From an uncultured Clostridia bacterium (GTDB lineage: Bacteria; Bacillota; Clostridia; Oscillospirales; Acutalibacteraceae), in the NCBI GenBank assembly GCA_947585745.1, contig CANPXF010000002.1, positions 62,001 to 126,000 on the forward strand: 64,000 nucleotides of DNA, given 5' to 3'. The notes under the pieces are model-generated. The model was not told the origin of the DNA. It did not search any database and worked only from the letters and a program-made list of their open reading frames with translations. The position numbers were made by a program, and so were the translations under genes. Position 1 is the stretch's first letter. Each line of letters starts with the position of its first letter. Positions 44,660 through 55,145 of the stretch are shown here, piece by piece.

Positions 44660-46897
44660 TTAAATCAGGCTCAACTGTTCGCTTGTATCGTCAGATGACG
44701 GCAAAGCGCCCAAAGCGGGAAGATTTTTAGTACGGTAACGAGACGGTTTGCTGAATGTCCCCTCCTCATACGCTCTAATAGAGAAAAGTCTGTGGCCCTT
44801 TTTCAGCTTCATAACTGACACACCCTGTGTTGTACGCGAGGTCTTTAAATTTAAAACCCCAGTATGCAAAAGTAACATTCTGCCCGATGATGATGAAATT
44901 ATAAACTCTCTGTCCTCTTTTGAAAAAGCAATATCGGAAAGGACAAATTTATCGCAAAATGCTTTTGTAAGCTTTTTTCGGTTTGTTTTGGTGGCGTAAG
45001 CGTCAAGAGGTACCTTCGCGATTTTACCATTTTCAAAGCCAAAGAGTAAAAATCCCTTATAATCCTTTGTCGCTACCATTTTAACTGCCGTTTCTCCCTC
45101 TTCCATTCCCAATTTAGCGGGAATATAATCACCGAGAGCGCTTGCTTTTGTATCATTAAATTCATACGCCTTTGATTTATAACACTGACATTTATTTGTA
45201 AAAAACAACAAATCACAGTTATTGGTAAATTCAAATTCCTCGGTAATTTTATCGCCGTCTTTGAGCTTATGTTCACCGCTCATACGAAGGGATTTAGGAG
45301 TTATCTTTTTAAAGTAACCGTCTTTTGTAAAGAAAAGATGAACGGGATAATCGGGAATCTCCTCTATATCTTCCTCGTCATCCGTTTCATCGTTATATAT
45401 AATCTCGCACTTTCGCTCCTGACCGTATTTATCCGCAACCTCTTTTAACTCTTTAACGATAATGGTTTTTACTCTTGCCTTGCTTTTTAATACAGCGTCA
45501 AGCTGTTCAATATCGTTAACTAAATCCTCAATATCCTTTGTGCGTTTTAATATATACTCACGGTTTAAATGACGAAGTTTAATTTCAGCAACATATTCAG
45601 CCTGAATTTCATCTATACCGAATCCAATCATAAGGTTCGGTACAACCTCCGCCTCTTCGTCGGTTTCCCTGACAATTTTTACCGCCTTATCTATATCGAG
45701 GAGAATTTTTTCAAGTCCCCTTAAAAGATGAAGCTTGTCTTTCTTTTTATTTAAGTCAAAATATGTTCTCCTGCGGACACACTCAATTCTGAAAGCTATC
45801 CATTCCTCAAGAAGCTGTTTTACTCCCAGAACCATAGGGGTTCCTCCGATAAGGACATTAAAGTTGCACGCGTAGCTGTCCTCCAAAGGAGTCATTTTAT
45901 AGAGCTTTTTCATAAGCTTGTCGGGGTCCGTACCGCGCTTTAAATCAATAGTGATTTTAAGTCCGTCAAGTCCTGTTTCATCACGGATGTCGGAAATTTC
46001 TTTTAACTTTGAGCCTTTTACAAGATCAATAACCTTGTCGATAACCGACTCGCAGTTTGTAGAATACGGAACACTTAAAATATCTATACAATTAGCCTTT
46101 TTGTCAAAGCTGTATTTAGCGCGGAGCTTAATACTTCCGCGTCCTGTTTCATACACCTTTTTCATAACCTCATCGTCATAGACAATGTACTCTCCTCCTG
46201 GAAAATCGGGAGCGGGCATTGTACTCATAACATCGTGGTCAGGGTCGCGTATTAACGCCGCGGTAGTTTCGCACACCTCTTTTAAATTAAAAGAACAAAT
46301 ATTGGACGCCATACCGACAGCAATTCCCGTATTTGAATTAATAAGTACAGACGGAAATGTTGCGGGGAGCAACGTCGGCTCCTTCATAGTGTTGTCGTAG
46401 TTATCAACAAAATCCACAGTATCCTTATCTATATCCTTAAAAAGCTCCGTACACAGCTTATCAAGCTTTGCTTCGGTATATCTTGAGGCAGCCCACGCCA
46501 TATCTCTGCTGTAAAATTTACCGAAATTACCCTTTGAGTCAACATAAGGGTGCAAAAGCGCTTCGTATCCGCGTGACAAGCGGACCATTGTATCGTAAAT
46601 TGCCGCGTCGCCGTGGGGATTAAGCTTCATTGTCGCTCCGACAATATTAGCAGATTTCGTGCGCGCGGAATTTAAAAGCCCCATTTTATACATTGTGTAA
46701 AGCAGTTTTCTGTGAGACGGCTTAAATCCGTCAATTTCGGGAATCGCGCGGGATAAAATCAAACTCATAGCGTAAGGCATAAAATTTTCCTGAATTGAGG
46801 AAACAATATGCTGTTCGGCTACCTCGCCCGCTCCGTCGATTACACCGTTGACAGCAGACGTATTTACCTTTTTGGCGGATTTCTTTTTCTTAGCCAA
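44660..46897 (-). CDS. parC: Type IIA topoisomerase subunit A (ParC-like)
   Basis: A 745-residue breakage-reunion subunit. The N-terminal winged helix has SHRKLLYTMYKMGLL and HPHGDAAIYDTMVRL-like sequence (LNPHGDAAIYDTMVRL), and the catalytic tyrosine is in WAASRYTEAKL. The coiled-coil gate and a short C-terminal beta-propeller region follow. It is shorter than GyrA (about 820 residues) and lacks an obvious GyrA box, so ParC or a second topoisomerase is preferred. It follows the B subunit by 19 bases. Confidence 0.87.
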   Translation of the reverse strand: MAKKKKSAKKVNTSAVNGVIDGAGEVAEQHIVSSIQENFMPYAMSLILSRAIPEIDGFKPSHRKLLYTMYKMGLLNSARTKSANIVGATMKLNPHGDAAIYDTMVRLSRGYEALLHPYVDSKGNFGKFYSRDMAWAASRYTEAKLDKLCTELFKDIDKDTVDFVDNYDNTMKEPTLLPATFPSVLINSNTGIAVGMASNICSFNLKEVCETTAALIRDPDHDVMSTMPAPDFPGGEYIVYDDEVMKKVYETGRGSIKLRAKYSFDKKANCIDILSVPYSTNCESVIDKVIDLVKGSKLKEISDIRDETGLDGLKITIDLKRGTDPDKLMKKLYKMTPLEDSYACNFNVLIGGTPMVLGVKQLLEEWIAFRIECVRRRTYFDLNKKKDKLHLLRGLEKILLDIDKAVKIVRETDEEAEVVPNLMIGFGIDEIQAEYVAEIKLRHLNREYILKRTKDIEDLVNDIEQLDAVLKSKARVKTIIVKELKEVADKYGQERKCEIIYNDETDDEEDIEEIPDYPVHLFFTKDGYFKKITPKSLRMSGEHKLKDGDKITEEFEFTNNCDLLFFTNKCQCYKSKAYEFNDTKASALGDYIPAKLGMEEGETAVKMVATKDYKGFLLFGFENGKIAKVPLDAYATKTNRKKLTKAFCDKFVLSDIAFSKEDREFIISSSSGRMLLLHTGVLNLKTSRTTQGVSVMKLKKGHRLFSIRAYEEGTFSKPSRYRTKNLPALGALPSSDDTSEQLSLI

Positions 46898-46916
46898 ATA
46901 ATCACCTTCCGTTTAA

Positions 46917-48902
46917 TCAGCTGACGTCGAGCTGGTCAATATAATCAGCGCCGTGGTCAACAATAAAATCCTTTCTTCCCTGAAGATTATCTCCGAGCAA
47001 AGTGTCAAAAATAGCGGCTGTCTGCTCCGCCGAATCGGGCATAACCTTTATAAGCCGTCTTGTAGACGGATTCATAGTAGTTAAGTTCATCATCTCCGGT
47101 TCATTTTCACCGAGACCTTTGCTGCGCTGAATTGTATATTTCTGATTTCCTATCTCGCTAATGTACCTGTCTTTTTCAACCTCGTCATATGCAAAATAGA
47201 CTTTATCTTTGGTCGTAATTTCATAAAGAGGCGATTCGGCTATAAAAACCTTTCCCTCTTTAATCAGAGTAGGCGTCAGACGGTAAAGCATTGTTAAAAC
47301 AAGAGTTCTGATGTGAAAACCATCCACATCTGCGTCAGTACAGATTATTACTTTATTCCAGCGCAGATTATTCATATCAAAATTCGAGAGATTTTTATTA
47401 GCCTTGGATTTCACCTCAACTCCACAGCCGAGCACCTTTAAAAGGTCGGTTATAATATCGCTTTTAAAAATTTTATCATAATCGGCTTTAAGGCAGTTTA
47501 AAATCTTTCCTCTAAGCGGTATAATCGCCTGGAAATCAGGGTCGCGCGCCTGTTTGCAAGCGCCTAAAGCAGAGTCCCCCTCAACAATAAAGACTTCGCG
47601 TTCGTTAACGTCCTTGCTCCTGCAATCAACAAATTTGTTAATTCTGTTTGTGATGTCTATATTTCCCGTAAGCTTTTTCTTAATATTAAGACGGGTTTTT
47701 TCCGCGTCCTCGCGGCTACGTTTATTTATAAGAACCTGATTTGCGATTTTTTCGGCTTCAAGAGGATTTTCAATAAAATAGACCTCCAGACTATGGCGCA
47801 GAAAATCTGTCATAGCCTCTTGTATTCCCTTATTCGTAATCGCCTTCTTTGTCTGATTTTCGTAAGATGTAACGCTGGAAAATGATGAAATACAAAGCAC
47901 AAGACAATCTTGAACGTCTGCAAAATTTATTTTTGATTCAGTTTTATTATATTTGCCGTTTTGCTTTAAATACGAATCTATAATATATACAAAAGCGTTT
48001 TTAACCGCCTTTTCGGGCGCTCCGCCATATTCAAGCCAGCTTGAATTGTGGTAATACTCGGTTTGATTGATTTTATTGGAAAAAGCGCAGGACACGCAGA
48101 TTTTACATTTATATTCGGGCTTATCGGCTCTGTCGCGTACCTTTTTCTCCGTTTCCCAATACTGAACCGTGCTTAAACCGTCCTCGCCTACAATCTCTTT
48201 AATATGGTCCTCAATACCGTTTACATAATTGTAGCTTGTAACGTCAAAGCTTCTGCCGTTTTGATTGCGGAAAATAAATTCAATTCCAGCGTTAACTATA
48301 GCCTGCCGTTTCATAATATCGAGAAAATACTCCGCGCTTACATCAATTTCCGTAAACACCTCAATATCGGGCTTCCAATGTATTTTTGTTCCCGTATCAC
48401 GGCGGTTATATTCTTCCTTTTTAAGTCCGCCGATATTCTCTCCGTGTTCAAAATGAAGGGAATATTTATAGCCGTCGCGCTTAATTTCAACGTCCATATA
48501 CTCCGACGCATATTGCGTAGAGCAAAGGCCCAGACCGTTAAGACCTAAAGAAAACTCATAGTTTTCTCCGTCGTTATTGTTATATTTACCGCCTGCGTAC
48601 ATCTCGCAAAACAAAAGCTCCCAGTTCATTCGGTCTTCATTTTTATTATAGCCGACAGGTATTCCCCGTCCGTGGTCCTCAACCTCATAAGAGCCGTCAG
48701 AATAACGGGTAACCTGTATTTGTTTTCCATACCCCTCTCTTGCTTCATCAATTGAGTTTGACAGAATTTCAAACACGGAATGCTGACAGCCCTCAATACC
48801 GTCGGAGCCGAAAATTACCGCCGGTCTTTTTCTGACACGGTCTGCCCCGCTTAATGAGGATATACTGTCGTCGTTATAATCATTTGCTTTCTTTTTAGGC
48901 AC
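46917..48902 (-). CDS. parE: Type IIA topoisomerase subunit B (ParE-like)
   Basis: A 661-residue ATPase subunit. The GHKL domain has EILSNSIDEAREG, VEDHGRGIPVGY and LGLNGLGLCSTQY. The transducer follows, then the Toprim domain with IVEGDSALG and DADVDGFHIRTL. It pairs with the downstream A subunit to form a topoisomerase IV-like enzyme that decatenates daughter chromosomes. The start is GTG and overlaps the uvrB stop (TAGTG). Confidence 0.88.
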   Translation of the reverse strand: MPKKKANDYNDDSISSLSGADRVRKRPAVIFGSDGIEGCQHSVFEILSNSIDEAREGYGKQIQVTRYSDGSYEVEDHGRGIPVGYNKNEDRMNWELLFCEMYAGGKYNNNDGENYEFSLGLNGLGLCSTQYASEYMDVEIKRDGYKYSLHFEHGENIGGLKKEEYNRRDTGTKIHWKPDIEVFTEIDVSAEYFLDIMKRQAIVNAGIEFIFRNQNGRSFDVTSYNYVNGIEDHIKEIVGEDGLSTVQYWETEKKVRDRADKPEYKCKICVSCAFSNKINQTEYYHNSSWLEYGGAPEKAVKNAFVYIIDSYLKQNGKYNKTESKINFADVQDCLVLCISSFSSVTSYENQTKKAITNKGIQEAMTDFLRHSLEVYFIENPLEAEKIANQVLINKRSREDAEKTRLNIKKKLTGNIDITNRINKFVDCRSKDVNEREVFIVEGDSALGACKQARDPDFQAIIPLRGKILNCLKADYDKIFKSDIITDLLKVLGCGVEVKSKANKNLSNFDMNNLRWNKVIICTDADVDGFHIRTLVLTMLYRLTPTLIKEGKVFIAESPLYEITTKDKVYFAYDEVEKDRYISEIGNQKYTIQRSKGLGENEPEMMNLTTMNPSTRRLIKVMPDSAEQTAAIFDTLLGDNLQGRKDFIVDHGADYIDQLDVS

Positions 48903-50863
48903 TACTTTTCACCTCGTAGTTTTTTAATTTTATCTCTTAAATACGCCGCGTGTTCAAATTCAAGTAGCTTAGCCGCCGCTCTCATCTCACGCTGAAGGCT
49001 CTTTATAAGCTGTTGTTTTTCCGCTCGTGACATTTGTTTCATATTTTTAAATTCATCGTCAGTATGTGTAGAAATTTCAATAATATCACTTACCTTCTTG
49101 ACAATTGTCTTAGGAGTAATATTATGTTCCGAGTTATATTTCATCTGAATTTCACGCCGGCGGTTAGTTTCAACAATAGCGTTTTTCATAGACGGGGTAA
49201 CGCTGTCCGCGTACATTATAACAGTACCCTCGCTGTTTCTTGCGGCGCGTCCTATCGTCTGAATAAGACTGCGCTCGCTCCTTAAAAATCCCTCTTTATC
49301 AGCGTCGAGAACTGCGACCAACGACACCTCGGGAATATCAAGGCCCTCTCTTAAAAGGTTAATTCCTACAAGAACGTCAAACTCGCCCAAACGCAGGTCA
49401 CGGATAATCTCCATACGCTCAACGGTATCAATATCGTGGTGCATATATTTTACTCTTACGCCCATTTCGATAAGATATGAGGTTAAATCCTCAGCCATTT
49501 TTTTTGTAAGAGTTGTTATAAGCGTACGTTGCTTTTTTGAAACTCTTATATTAATTTCAGAAATAAGGTCGTCGAGCTGTCCCTCTGTCGGGCGGACGCT
49601 GATTTCGGGGTCTAAAAGTCCTGTAGGGCGTATAATCTGCTCGGCAATCAGAGAGCTTTTCTCCTTTTCGAAATCGCCCGGAGTCGCTGAAACAAAGCAA
49701 ACCTGATTTATTTTTGAATAAAACTCGTCAAAATTAAGCGGGCGGTTATCATATGCTGACGGAAGTCTGAATCCAAAATCAATAAGGCTCTTTTTTCTTG
49801 CGTGGTCGCCCGCGTACATTCCGCGGACCTGCGGTAAGGTTACGTGGGACTCGTCGACAAAAAGAAGAAAATCATCGGGAAAATAATTTAAGAGAGTGTA
49901 AGGAGATGAGCCAGGTTTTCTTCCCGACATAATTCTCGAATAGTTTTCTATTCCGCTGCAAAACCCGGTTTCAAGCAGCATATCAATATCATAATTAGTT
50001 CTCTGCTCAATTCTTTGTGCCTCTAAAAGCTTTCCTTCAGATTGGAAATACTTAATTCTCTCGGAAAGCTCTCTGCGAATTTCCGCTACAGCGTCAAGCA
50101 TCTTTTCTTTTGAAACTATATAATGCGACGCAGGATAGATTGCCGCATGGCGAAGAGTACCGATAAGCTCTCCCGTAAGCGGATTTATTTCACTTATCCT
50201 GTCAATTTCATCTCCGAAAAATTCAACCCTTATAATTCTGTCGCTTGATGACGCGGGGAAAATTTCAAGAGTATCCCCTCTTACACGGAATTTGTTACGG
50301 GTAAAATTCTCATCATTTCTCTCATACTGCAATTCAACAAGCTTTTTCACAAGCTCATTTCTGCCTTTTTCCATACCTGGGCGAAGTGAAATCACCATAT
50401 TTCGGTAATCTATCGGGTCGCCCAAGCTGTATATGCAGGACACCGAGGCTACTATAATAACATCTCTGCGTTCTGAAAGCGCCAAAGTAGCGCTGTGGCG
50501 GAGCTTATCTATTTCATCATTTATGGAGCTGTCCTTTTCAATATATGTGTCTGTTGTAGGAACATAAGCCTCAGGTTGATAATAATCATAATAAGACACA
50601 AAATACTCGACGGCATTTTCAGGGAAAAAGGACTGAAATTCCGAGCAGAGCTGTGCCGCGAGCGTTTTGTTATGAGCCAAAATAAGAGTCGGCTTTTGAA
50701 CCTTTTCTATTATATTAGCCATAGTAAAAGTCTTTCCCGAACCTGTAACACCGAGCAAGGTCTGCTCTCTGTTTCCGGAAAGAATACTTTTTGTAATTTT
50801 CTCTATAGCCTGAGGCTGGTCGCCCGTCGGCTTATATGAAGAATGGAGTTTAAATTCTCCCAT
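48902..50863 (-). CDS. uvrB: Excinuclease ABC subunit UvrB
   Basis: A 653-residue DNA-repair helicase-like protein of nucleotide excision repair. It has Walker A GVTGSGKT, the DNA-clamping beta-hairpin [18 protein letters not shown], helicase motifs VDESH and QTIGRAARN, and a C-terminal UVR domain ([17 protein letters not shown]) that binds UvrC. The length is normal. uvrA is not next to it. Confidence 0.98.
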   Translation of the reverse strand: MGEFKLHSSYKPTGDQPQAIEKITKSILSGNREQTLLGVTGSGKTFTMANIIEKVQKPTLILAHNKTLAAQLCSEFQSFFPENAVEYFVSYYDYYQPEAYVPTTDTYIEKDSSINDEIDKLRHSATLALSERRDVIIVASVSCIYSLGDPIDYRNMVISLRPGMEKGRNELVKKLVELQYERNDENFTRNKFRVRGDTLEIFPASSSDRIIRVEFFGDEIDRISEINPLTGELIGTLRHAAIYPASHYIVSKEKMLDAVAEIRRELSERIKYFQSEGKLLEAQRIEQRTNYDIDMLLETGFCSGIENYSRIMSGRKPGSSPYTLLNYFPDDFLLFVDESHVTLPQVRGMYAGDHARKKSLIDFGFRLPSAYDNRPLNFDEFYSKINQVCFVSATPGDFEKEKSSLIAEQIIRPTGLLDPEISVRPTEGQLDDLISEINIRVSKKQRTLITTLTKKMAEDLTSYLIEMGVRVKYMHHDIDTVERMEIIRDLRLGEFDVLVGINLLREGLDIPEVSLVAVLDADKEGFLRSERSLIQTIGRAARNSEGTVIMYADSVTPSMKNAIVETNRRREIQMKYNSEHNITPKTIVKKVSDIIEISTHTDDEFKNMKQMSRAEKQQLIKSLQREMRAAAKLLEFEHAAYLRDKIKKLRGEK

Positions 50864-50872
50864 AAAATCACC

Positions 50873-51580
50873 TTAATCGGAATCATTAAAGAAAATTCCC
50901 CGACCGTAATACTTGCTTTGAGCCAATGAAATCTGGTCGTCGTCACATACGATAATATGGTCGACTAAACGTTTATTCATAAGCTTTAACGTGTCGTATA
51001 TGGTTTTTGTTGTTTTAATATCAGCCTGTGACGGCAAAGCGATACCGTCGGGGTGATTGTGAGCTATAGCGACATATTCCGCGTTATAATACACGGCGTT
51101 TTCTATGATTTTTGTTATCGGAACGTCAGTTGTATTTATTGAGCCCTTGGATACAATACCGCAATATAGCTCCTTGTATTTACCGTCCATTAAAAGAAGA
51201 TACAAAACCTCGTTTGTTCTGCCGATAAACTTAGGGCGAAAATATTCGCAAAGCTCGCTTATTTCTATCCGCTTAGAATTATAATCGGTTCTATCCATAT
51301 TATATATTCTGGAAAAATCGGGAATTAATTTTAAAAGCGCTATCGTATTATCGGTTAATCCAAATCTTTTAAGTTGAACAATCGGAGCGTCAAATACGGC
51401 GGAAATTGAGCCAAACTGGTCAATAAGCTTATGCGCGATAGGGTTTGTATCACGTTGCGGAAACGCGTAGAAAAGCAAAAGTTCAAGCGCCTGATGGTGA
51501 TTAAAATTATCTATGCCCTCGTTAAGATACAAATTACGCATACGCTGTCTGTGACCTTTGTGGACATTTTTATCCGCCAT
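50873..51580 (-). CDS. radC: RadC-like JAB/MPN-domain protein
   Basis: A 235-residue protein with an N-terminal helical HhH-like region (NHHQALELLLFYAFPQRDTN) and a C-terminal JAB/MPN metalloprotease-like domain. The metal site is AHNHPDGIALPSQAD (His-x-His, Ser, Asp). The role of RadC is unsettled despite the name; a DNA-repair link has been questioned. It lies between uvrB and pyrE. Confidence 0.9.
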   Translation of the reverse strand: MADKNVHKGHRQRMRNLYLNEGIDNFNHHQALELLLFYAFPQRDTNPIAHKLIDQFGSISAVFDAPIVQLKRFGLTDNTIALLKLIPDFSRIYNMDRTDYNSKRIEISELCEYFRPKFIGRTNEVLYLLLMDGKYKELYCGIVSKGSINTTDVPITKIIENAVYYNAEYVAIAHNHPDGIALPSQADIKTTKTIYDTLKLMNKRLVDHIIVCDDDQISLAQSKYYGRGIFFNDSD

Positions 51581-51612
51581 ATTCTGCGCCTCCTCAATTT
51601 CATAAAAATATC

Positions 51613-52287
51613 TTATTTAACTCCGTATTTCTCGTAATAAGCGTCAATTGCTGACTTTAACTTATCGTCAATTATAACTTTACCCTTGTATTCTCTGTTA
51701 TAAAGATGTTCAACAACCTCTCCCATAGTCACAATCGCCGTGGTTTTAAGCCCGTATTTTTCTTCAATTTCAGAAAGAGCGGATTTTTTACCTTGTCCTC
51801 TTTCCATACGGTCAACCGAAACAACAAGTCCAATGGGACTTATATCTCCCTGCGCTTTAATAATCGGCAAGGTTTCCTGAATTGATGTTCCCGCGGTTGT
51901 AACGTCCTCAATAATAACTACCCTGTCGCCGTCTGAAATCGGGCTTCCGAGAAGTATTCCTTTATCTCCGTGGTCTTTTATCTCTTTACGGTTTGAACAG
52001 TATTTTATATCTTTATTAAACTTATCCGCAATAGCGATTGACGCCGTTACCGAAAGCGGAATACCCTTATATGCGGGTCCGAAAAGCACATCGAAATCAA
52101 GTCCGAATTTATTGTTAATCGCTTCGGCGTAATATTCGCCGAGCTTTTTAAGCTGAGAGCCTGTGCGATAGAAACCTGTGTTTACAAAAAAGGGCGTTTT
52201 CCTACCGCTTTTTGTTACAAAATCTCCAAATTTAAGAACCTGACAATCTACCATAAACTCTATAAATTCCTGTTTGTACTTTTCCAT
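51613..52287 (-). CDS. pyrE: Orotate phosphoribosyltransferase
   Basis: A 224-residue pyrimidine enzyme that joins orotate to PRPP. The PRPP motif is VVIIEDVTTAGTSI and the family segment FGPAYKGIPL is present. The ATG at 52287 follows GGAGG; a longer reading adds 11 residues. No other pyr genes are adjacent. The promoter region carries a perfect palindrome. Confidence 0.96.
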   Translation of the reverse strand: MEKYKQEFIEFMVDCQVLKFGDFVTKSGRKTPFFVNTGFYRTGSQLKKLGEYYAEAINNKFGLDFDVLFGPAYKGIPLSVTASIAIADKFNKDIKYCSNRKEIKDHGDKGILLGSPISDGDRVVIIEDVTTAGTSIQETLPIIKAQGDISPIGLVVSVDRMERGQGKKSALSEIEEKYGLKTTAIVTMGEVVEHLYNREYKGKVIIDDKLKSAIDAYYEKYGVK

Positions 52288-52332
52288 AATAATACCTCCG
52301 TTTAGAACATAATTACACATTTTTACTTATAC

Positions 52333-52362
52333 AATATATCACAATATATTGTGCCTTGTAAA
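52333..52362 (-). promoter_or_regulatory. pyrE promoter with a palindromic operator-like site
   Basis: On the minus strand TTTACA (52357-52362) and TATATT (52333-52338) are separated by 18 bases. The spacer holds a perfect 14-base palindrome CACAATATATTGTG (52340-52353), placed to block RNA polymerase if bound. Confidence 0.5.
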
Positions 52363-52421
52363 CAAATAAAACACAACTGTAATTTATATTTGCATATAAG
52401 AATTAACTGTTACAAAGTTAA

Positions 52422-52444
52422 TGCCCGGGGCTGTAACCTCGGGC
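52422..52444 (-). terminator. Hairpin after the nitroreductase gene
   Basis: GCCCGAGG / CCCCGGGC can pair with one A-C mismatch around a six-base loop, directly after the nitroreductase stop. The T-run is weak, so its strength is uncertain. Confidence 0.5.
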
Positions 52445-52451
52445 TTAATAA

Positions 52452-52994
52452 TTATATAAACCTTGATATTTCCGAAATATCTTTACGTTTTGGGGCTTTC
52501 GGCTTGTCATCAGTATATCCGAGCGCAATTAAAGCTGAAACCTTTTCATTTTGGGGCAGATTTATAAGCTCTGACACTCTATCCTCATCAAAAATCCCCA
52601 TTATAAGGGTTCCGAGTCCATTTGAATAAGCCGAAAGGCAAAACGTCTGCGCGCAAATTCCCGCGTCAAACGACTGCCAGTGCTCGCCTTTAGACGTTGT
52701 ATATGAGCCGTCAGGATTAAATCCCGAAATTTTATCAACTGTCGAAAGGACGACAAGTACAGGAGCATTTTTTATAATATTTTTATTCTTCTCAAACCCG
52801 CAGGTCGCTTCATCCGCAATTTTATCCTTTAAAGCTTCGTCAGTTATAATATTATATCTTGACGTTTGAGAATTTTTCCAGGACGGCGCATAACGTGCCG
52901 TTTCAATAATATTCTCAATAAGATTTTTATCAACCTTATCTGTCCTGTATTTCCGAATACTTCTTCTTTCCTTTAATCCATCGTTTAAATTCAT
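52452..52994 (-). CDS. Nitroreductase-family flavoprotein
   Basis: A 180-residue FMN oxidoreductase with KERRSIRKYRTDKVDKNLIE at the N-terminus (in part), TARYAPSWKNSQTSRY, and GLGTLIMGIFDEDRVSELI. Nitroreductases reduce quinones, nitro compounds or flavins with NAD(P)H; the natural substrate is unknown. AGGAGG lies upstream. It is distinct from, and about half as GC-rich in feel as, the nitroreductase gene at 60562. Confidence 0.88.
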   Translation of the reverse strand: MNLNDGLKERRSIRKYRTDKVDKNLIENIIETARYAPSWKNSQTSRYNIITDEALKDKIADEATCGFEKNKNIIKNAPVLVVLSTVDKISGFNPDGSYTTSKGEHWQSFDAGICAQTFCLSAYSNGLGTLIMGIFDEDRVSELINLPQNEKVSALIALGYTDDKPKAPKRKDISEISRFI

Positions 52995-53164
52995 ATTACA
53001 TTTTCCTCCTAAGATATAGAAAAGCCAATGCCATCTGCAAAATAAATACAGAAGTCATCAGCTTTTAAAGCGGTTTTAGCAATTTGCTACAGGAGAACTT
53101 CATTCCTGTCTGCTAAAAGTATATCATATGTAAAATGAAAATGCAACGAAATAATTTATAAGAT

Positions 53165-55132
53165 TTAATATAAACCGAATAAGCGAAGCAGTTTTTGCCA
53201 TAGATTGAGTTTTTCGCGTGGATTAACCTCTCCTGTATCCTTTTCCTTTATTTCAATTTTATCCGTCTTTATTACAAATTGAACAGAGGTTACGTCAGTA
53301 TTTTTCTCGGATACAAATGAACGGGTTTTGCTGTTAGAACCGCCTATTGTTGAAATTAAATCATTAATCTTATCATTAATTTTTTTATCCATTCCCGATG
53401 TTTTACTCTCTAATTCACAAGTGCCTTCATAAAGCTCTCCCGCTCCGCCGTACAATTCTGAAATACCGCTGTATAGACTTTTCATTCCTCCGTCAAATGA
53501 CCTTGTACCCTTAACGAGCGAATCGCTTCCTGTTGCAAGGTCAAAAACTCCGCGTTTAATTTTGGAAAATCCCTTTACAGCTTTTGAGACACCGTCTGTA
53601 TATGATTTAATTCCTGTGTCCAATGTTTTGTATTTCTTAACTAAAGTATTGATTCCGTCAGATAATTTTGAAATATTTACAAGCATTGTTTTTAGTTTAT
53701 TTGCCAGAGTATTTATTGAATTGTCAAATTCTGTATAATTAGTTTCAAGCAGTTCTAACCCTGAGTATAGCTTTGACGCTCCGTCGGCTAAACCGTCAAT
53801 ATATTCTTCAGTCCCTTTAATCATACCGTTATTCCCCGTCAGCAAGGTGACAATATCGGAAAGCTGTGAAATCTGCTCCTGTAACTCTTTAACCTGTTCC
53901 TTATACAGTTCATTTCCCTGAATTTTTAAAAGCGTTTCCTTTAACTGAGAAATTTGAGCAGTAAGGCTTTTAACCGCCTGTTCATTTTTTGATGAAAGCG
54001 CGTCAATATCAAGTCCGTTTGCGGACATTAATGATTTATATTGATTAAAATCAGTATTATTTTTTAATTCAGACGCTCCGTTTTTTAACTCTTTTATTGA
54101 CGTTTTTATTTGCCCTGACGCCGAAGTTAATTTTTTAATCTCTTTGGTATCTGCGGAAACAGAATTCAGGGAGGTTTTAATTGTGAGCAAAGCGTTTTTT
54201 ATCTGCAGAGAACCGCTTGTGAGATTTTTTGATTTAAAATTAAGCTTATCAAGCCCGCTTTTAAGCGTATTTATGCCTTTGGAAAGTTCCTCAACTCCGC
54301 TATCGAGCTCTTCTGTTCCGCTATAAAGCTTAGAAGAATTATTTTTTAATGTTTTTCCGCCTTTATTAAGCTGTGAGGAACCGTTGTTAACCTGTTTTGC
54401 GCCGTTATTGATTTTGCCGATACCTTTATTCAGTTCATCTACTTTGTCTGTTATTTCATCGGTATCGACATCTAAATCAAGATTCATTTTTATGCCGTTA
54501 ATCGAAACCGATGACATTTCAAAGTTTTTAACCTTTGAAGTTATGGTTGTGTCAATTCCATTACCGGGAAGAATTGTGTATGTAAGCTGTTTGTCACTGC
54601 CTACATTTGCGACAGTCGCATCATCAGCGGTTATTTTGGAGCATAATTTGGTATCAAGTGTAAAAATCGCCTGCAAAGCATAATTTTCATAAAAATTTGT
54701 TTTGCATTTTTTGTTTTCCGCAACCGAAAACTTTATTTTGAGATTACCGCTTTTACCGGCAATTTCTTTTGCTGTCAATTCCTCTCCATTTAAAAAATAT
54801 CTTATTGATATTATCCACGGAATTTCAGTATCTGTTAAAGTGCCTTGCATATAAACCTTTTTTGAAGACGAGGAAAATGTAATTTTATCTCCGTCGACGT
54901 TTACTTTATCGCTCGTATTAAGCATTTTTATTTTATCATAGTCCCCGTAATCTGTAATATCTCCGCCTTTAAAAATATTAACCGCGTAAACTCCACCTAC
55001 AGAACCCTCGGCGTCTGTCATAATATAAATTACTTCTTCTTTTTCTGAACTATGCGCGGAAGCCGAAAAAGTAACCGACATAATAATTAATATTGAAAGC
55101 GCTACGGATATTATCCTATTGAACAACTTCAT
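53165..55132 (-). CDS. Secreted heptad-repeat (xxxLxxG) partner of an MMPL exporter
   Basis: A 655-residue protein with a signal peptide (residues 2-26, ending SASAHS). A beta-rich region spans about 27-235. From about 240 onward there is a long helical stretch of repeats such as GIGKINNGAKQVNNGSSQL and LYSGTEELDSGVEEL, the xxxLxxG pattern found in YhgE/MMPL-associated proteins. The C-terminus is short and basic (LWQKLLRLFGLY). It follows the MMPL gene closely, so it is probably an extracytoplasmic part of the same exporter. The start at 55132 has an AGGTG site. Confidence 0.82.
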   Translation of the reverse strand: MKLFNRIISVALSILIIMSVTFSASAHSSEKEEVIYIMTDAEGSVGGVYAVNIFKGGDITDYGDYDKIKMLNTSDKVNVDGDKITFSSSSKKVYMQGTLTDTEIPWIISIRYFLNGEELTAKEIAGKSGNLKIKFSVAENKKCKTNFYENYALQAIFTLDTKLCSKITADDATVANVGSDKQLTYTILPGNGIDTTITSKVKNFEMSSVSINGIKMNLDLDVDTDEITDKVDELNKGIGKINNGAKQVNNGSSQLNKGGKTLKNNSSKLYSGTEELDSGVEELSKGINTLKSGLDKLNFKSKNLTSGSLQIKNALLTIKTSLNSVSADTKEIKKLTSASGQIKTSIKELKNGASELKNNTDFNQYKSLMSANGLDIDALSSKNEQAVKSLTAQISQLKETLLKIQGNELYKEQVKELQEQISQLSDIVTLLTGNNGMIKGTEEYIDGLADGASKLYSGLELLETNYTEFDNSINTLANKLKTMLVNISKLSDGINTLVKKYKTLDTGIKSYTDGVSKAVKGFSKIKRGVFDLATGSDSLVKGTRSFDGGMKSLYSGISELYGGAGELYEGTCELESKTSGMDKKINDKINDLISTIGGSNSKTRSFVSEKNTDVTSVQFVIKTDKIEIKEKDTGEVNPREKLNLWQKLLRLFGLY

Positions 55133-55145
55133 TACAATCACCTCG

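Noticed and set aside
44660..48902. Calling the type II topoisomerase pair gyrA/gyrB
   Set aside because: The A subunit is short and lacks an obvious GyrA box, and the pair is not near dnaA/recF-type genes; a topoisomerase IV-like role is preferred, with moderate certainty.
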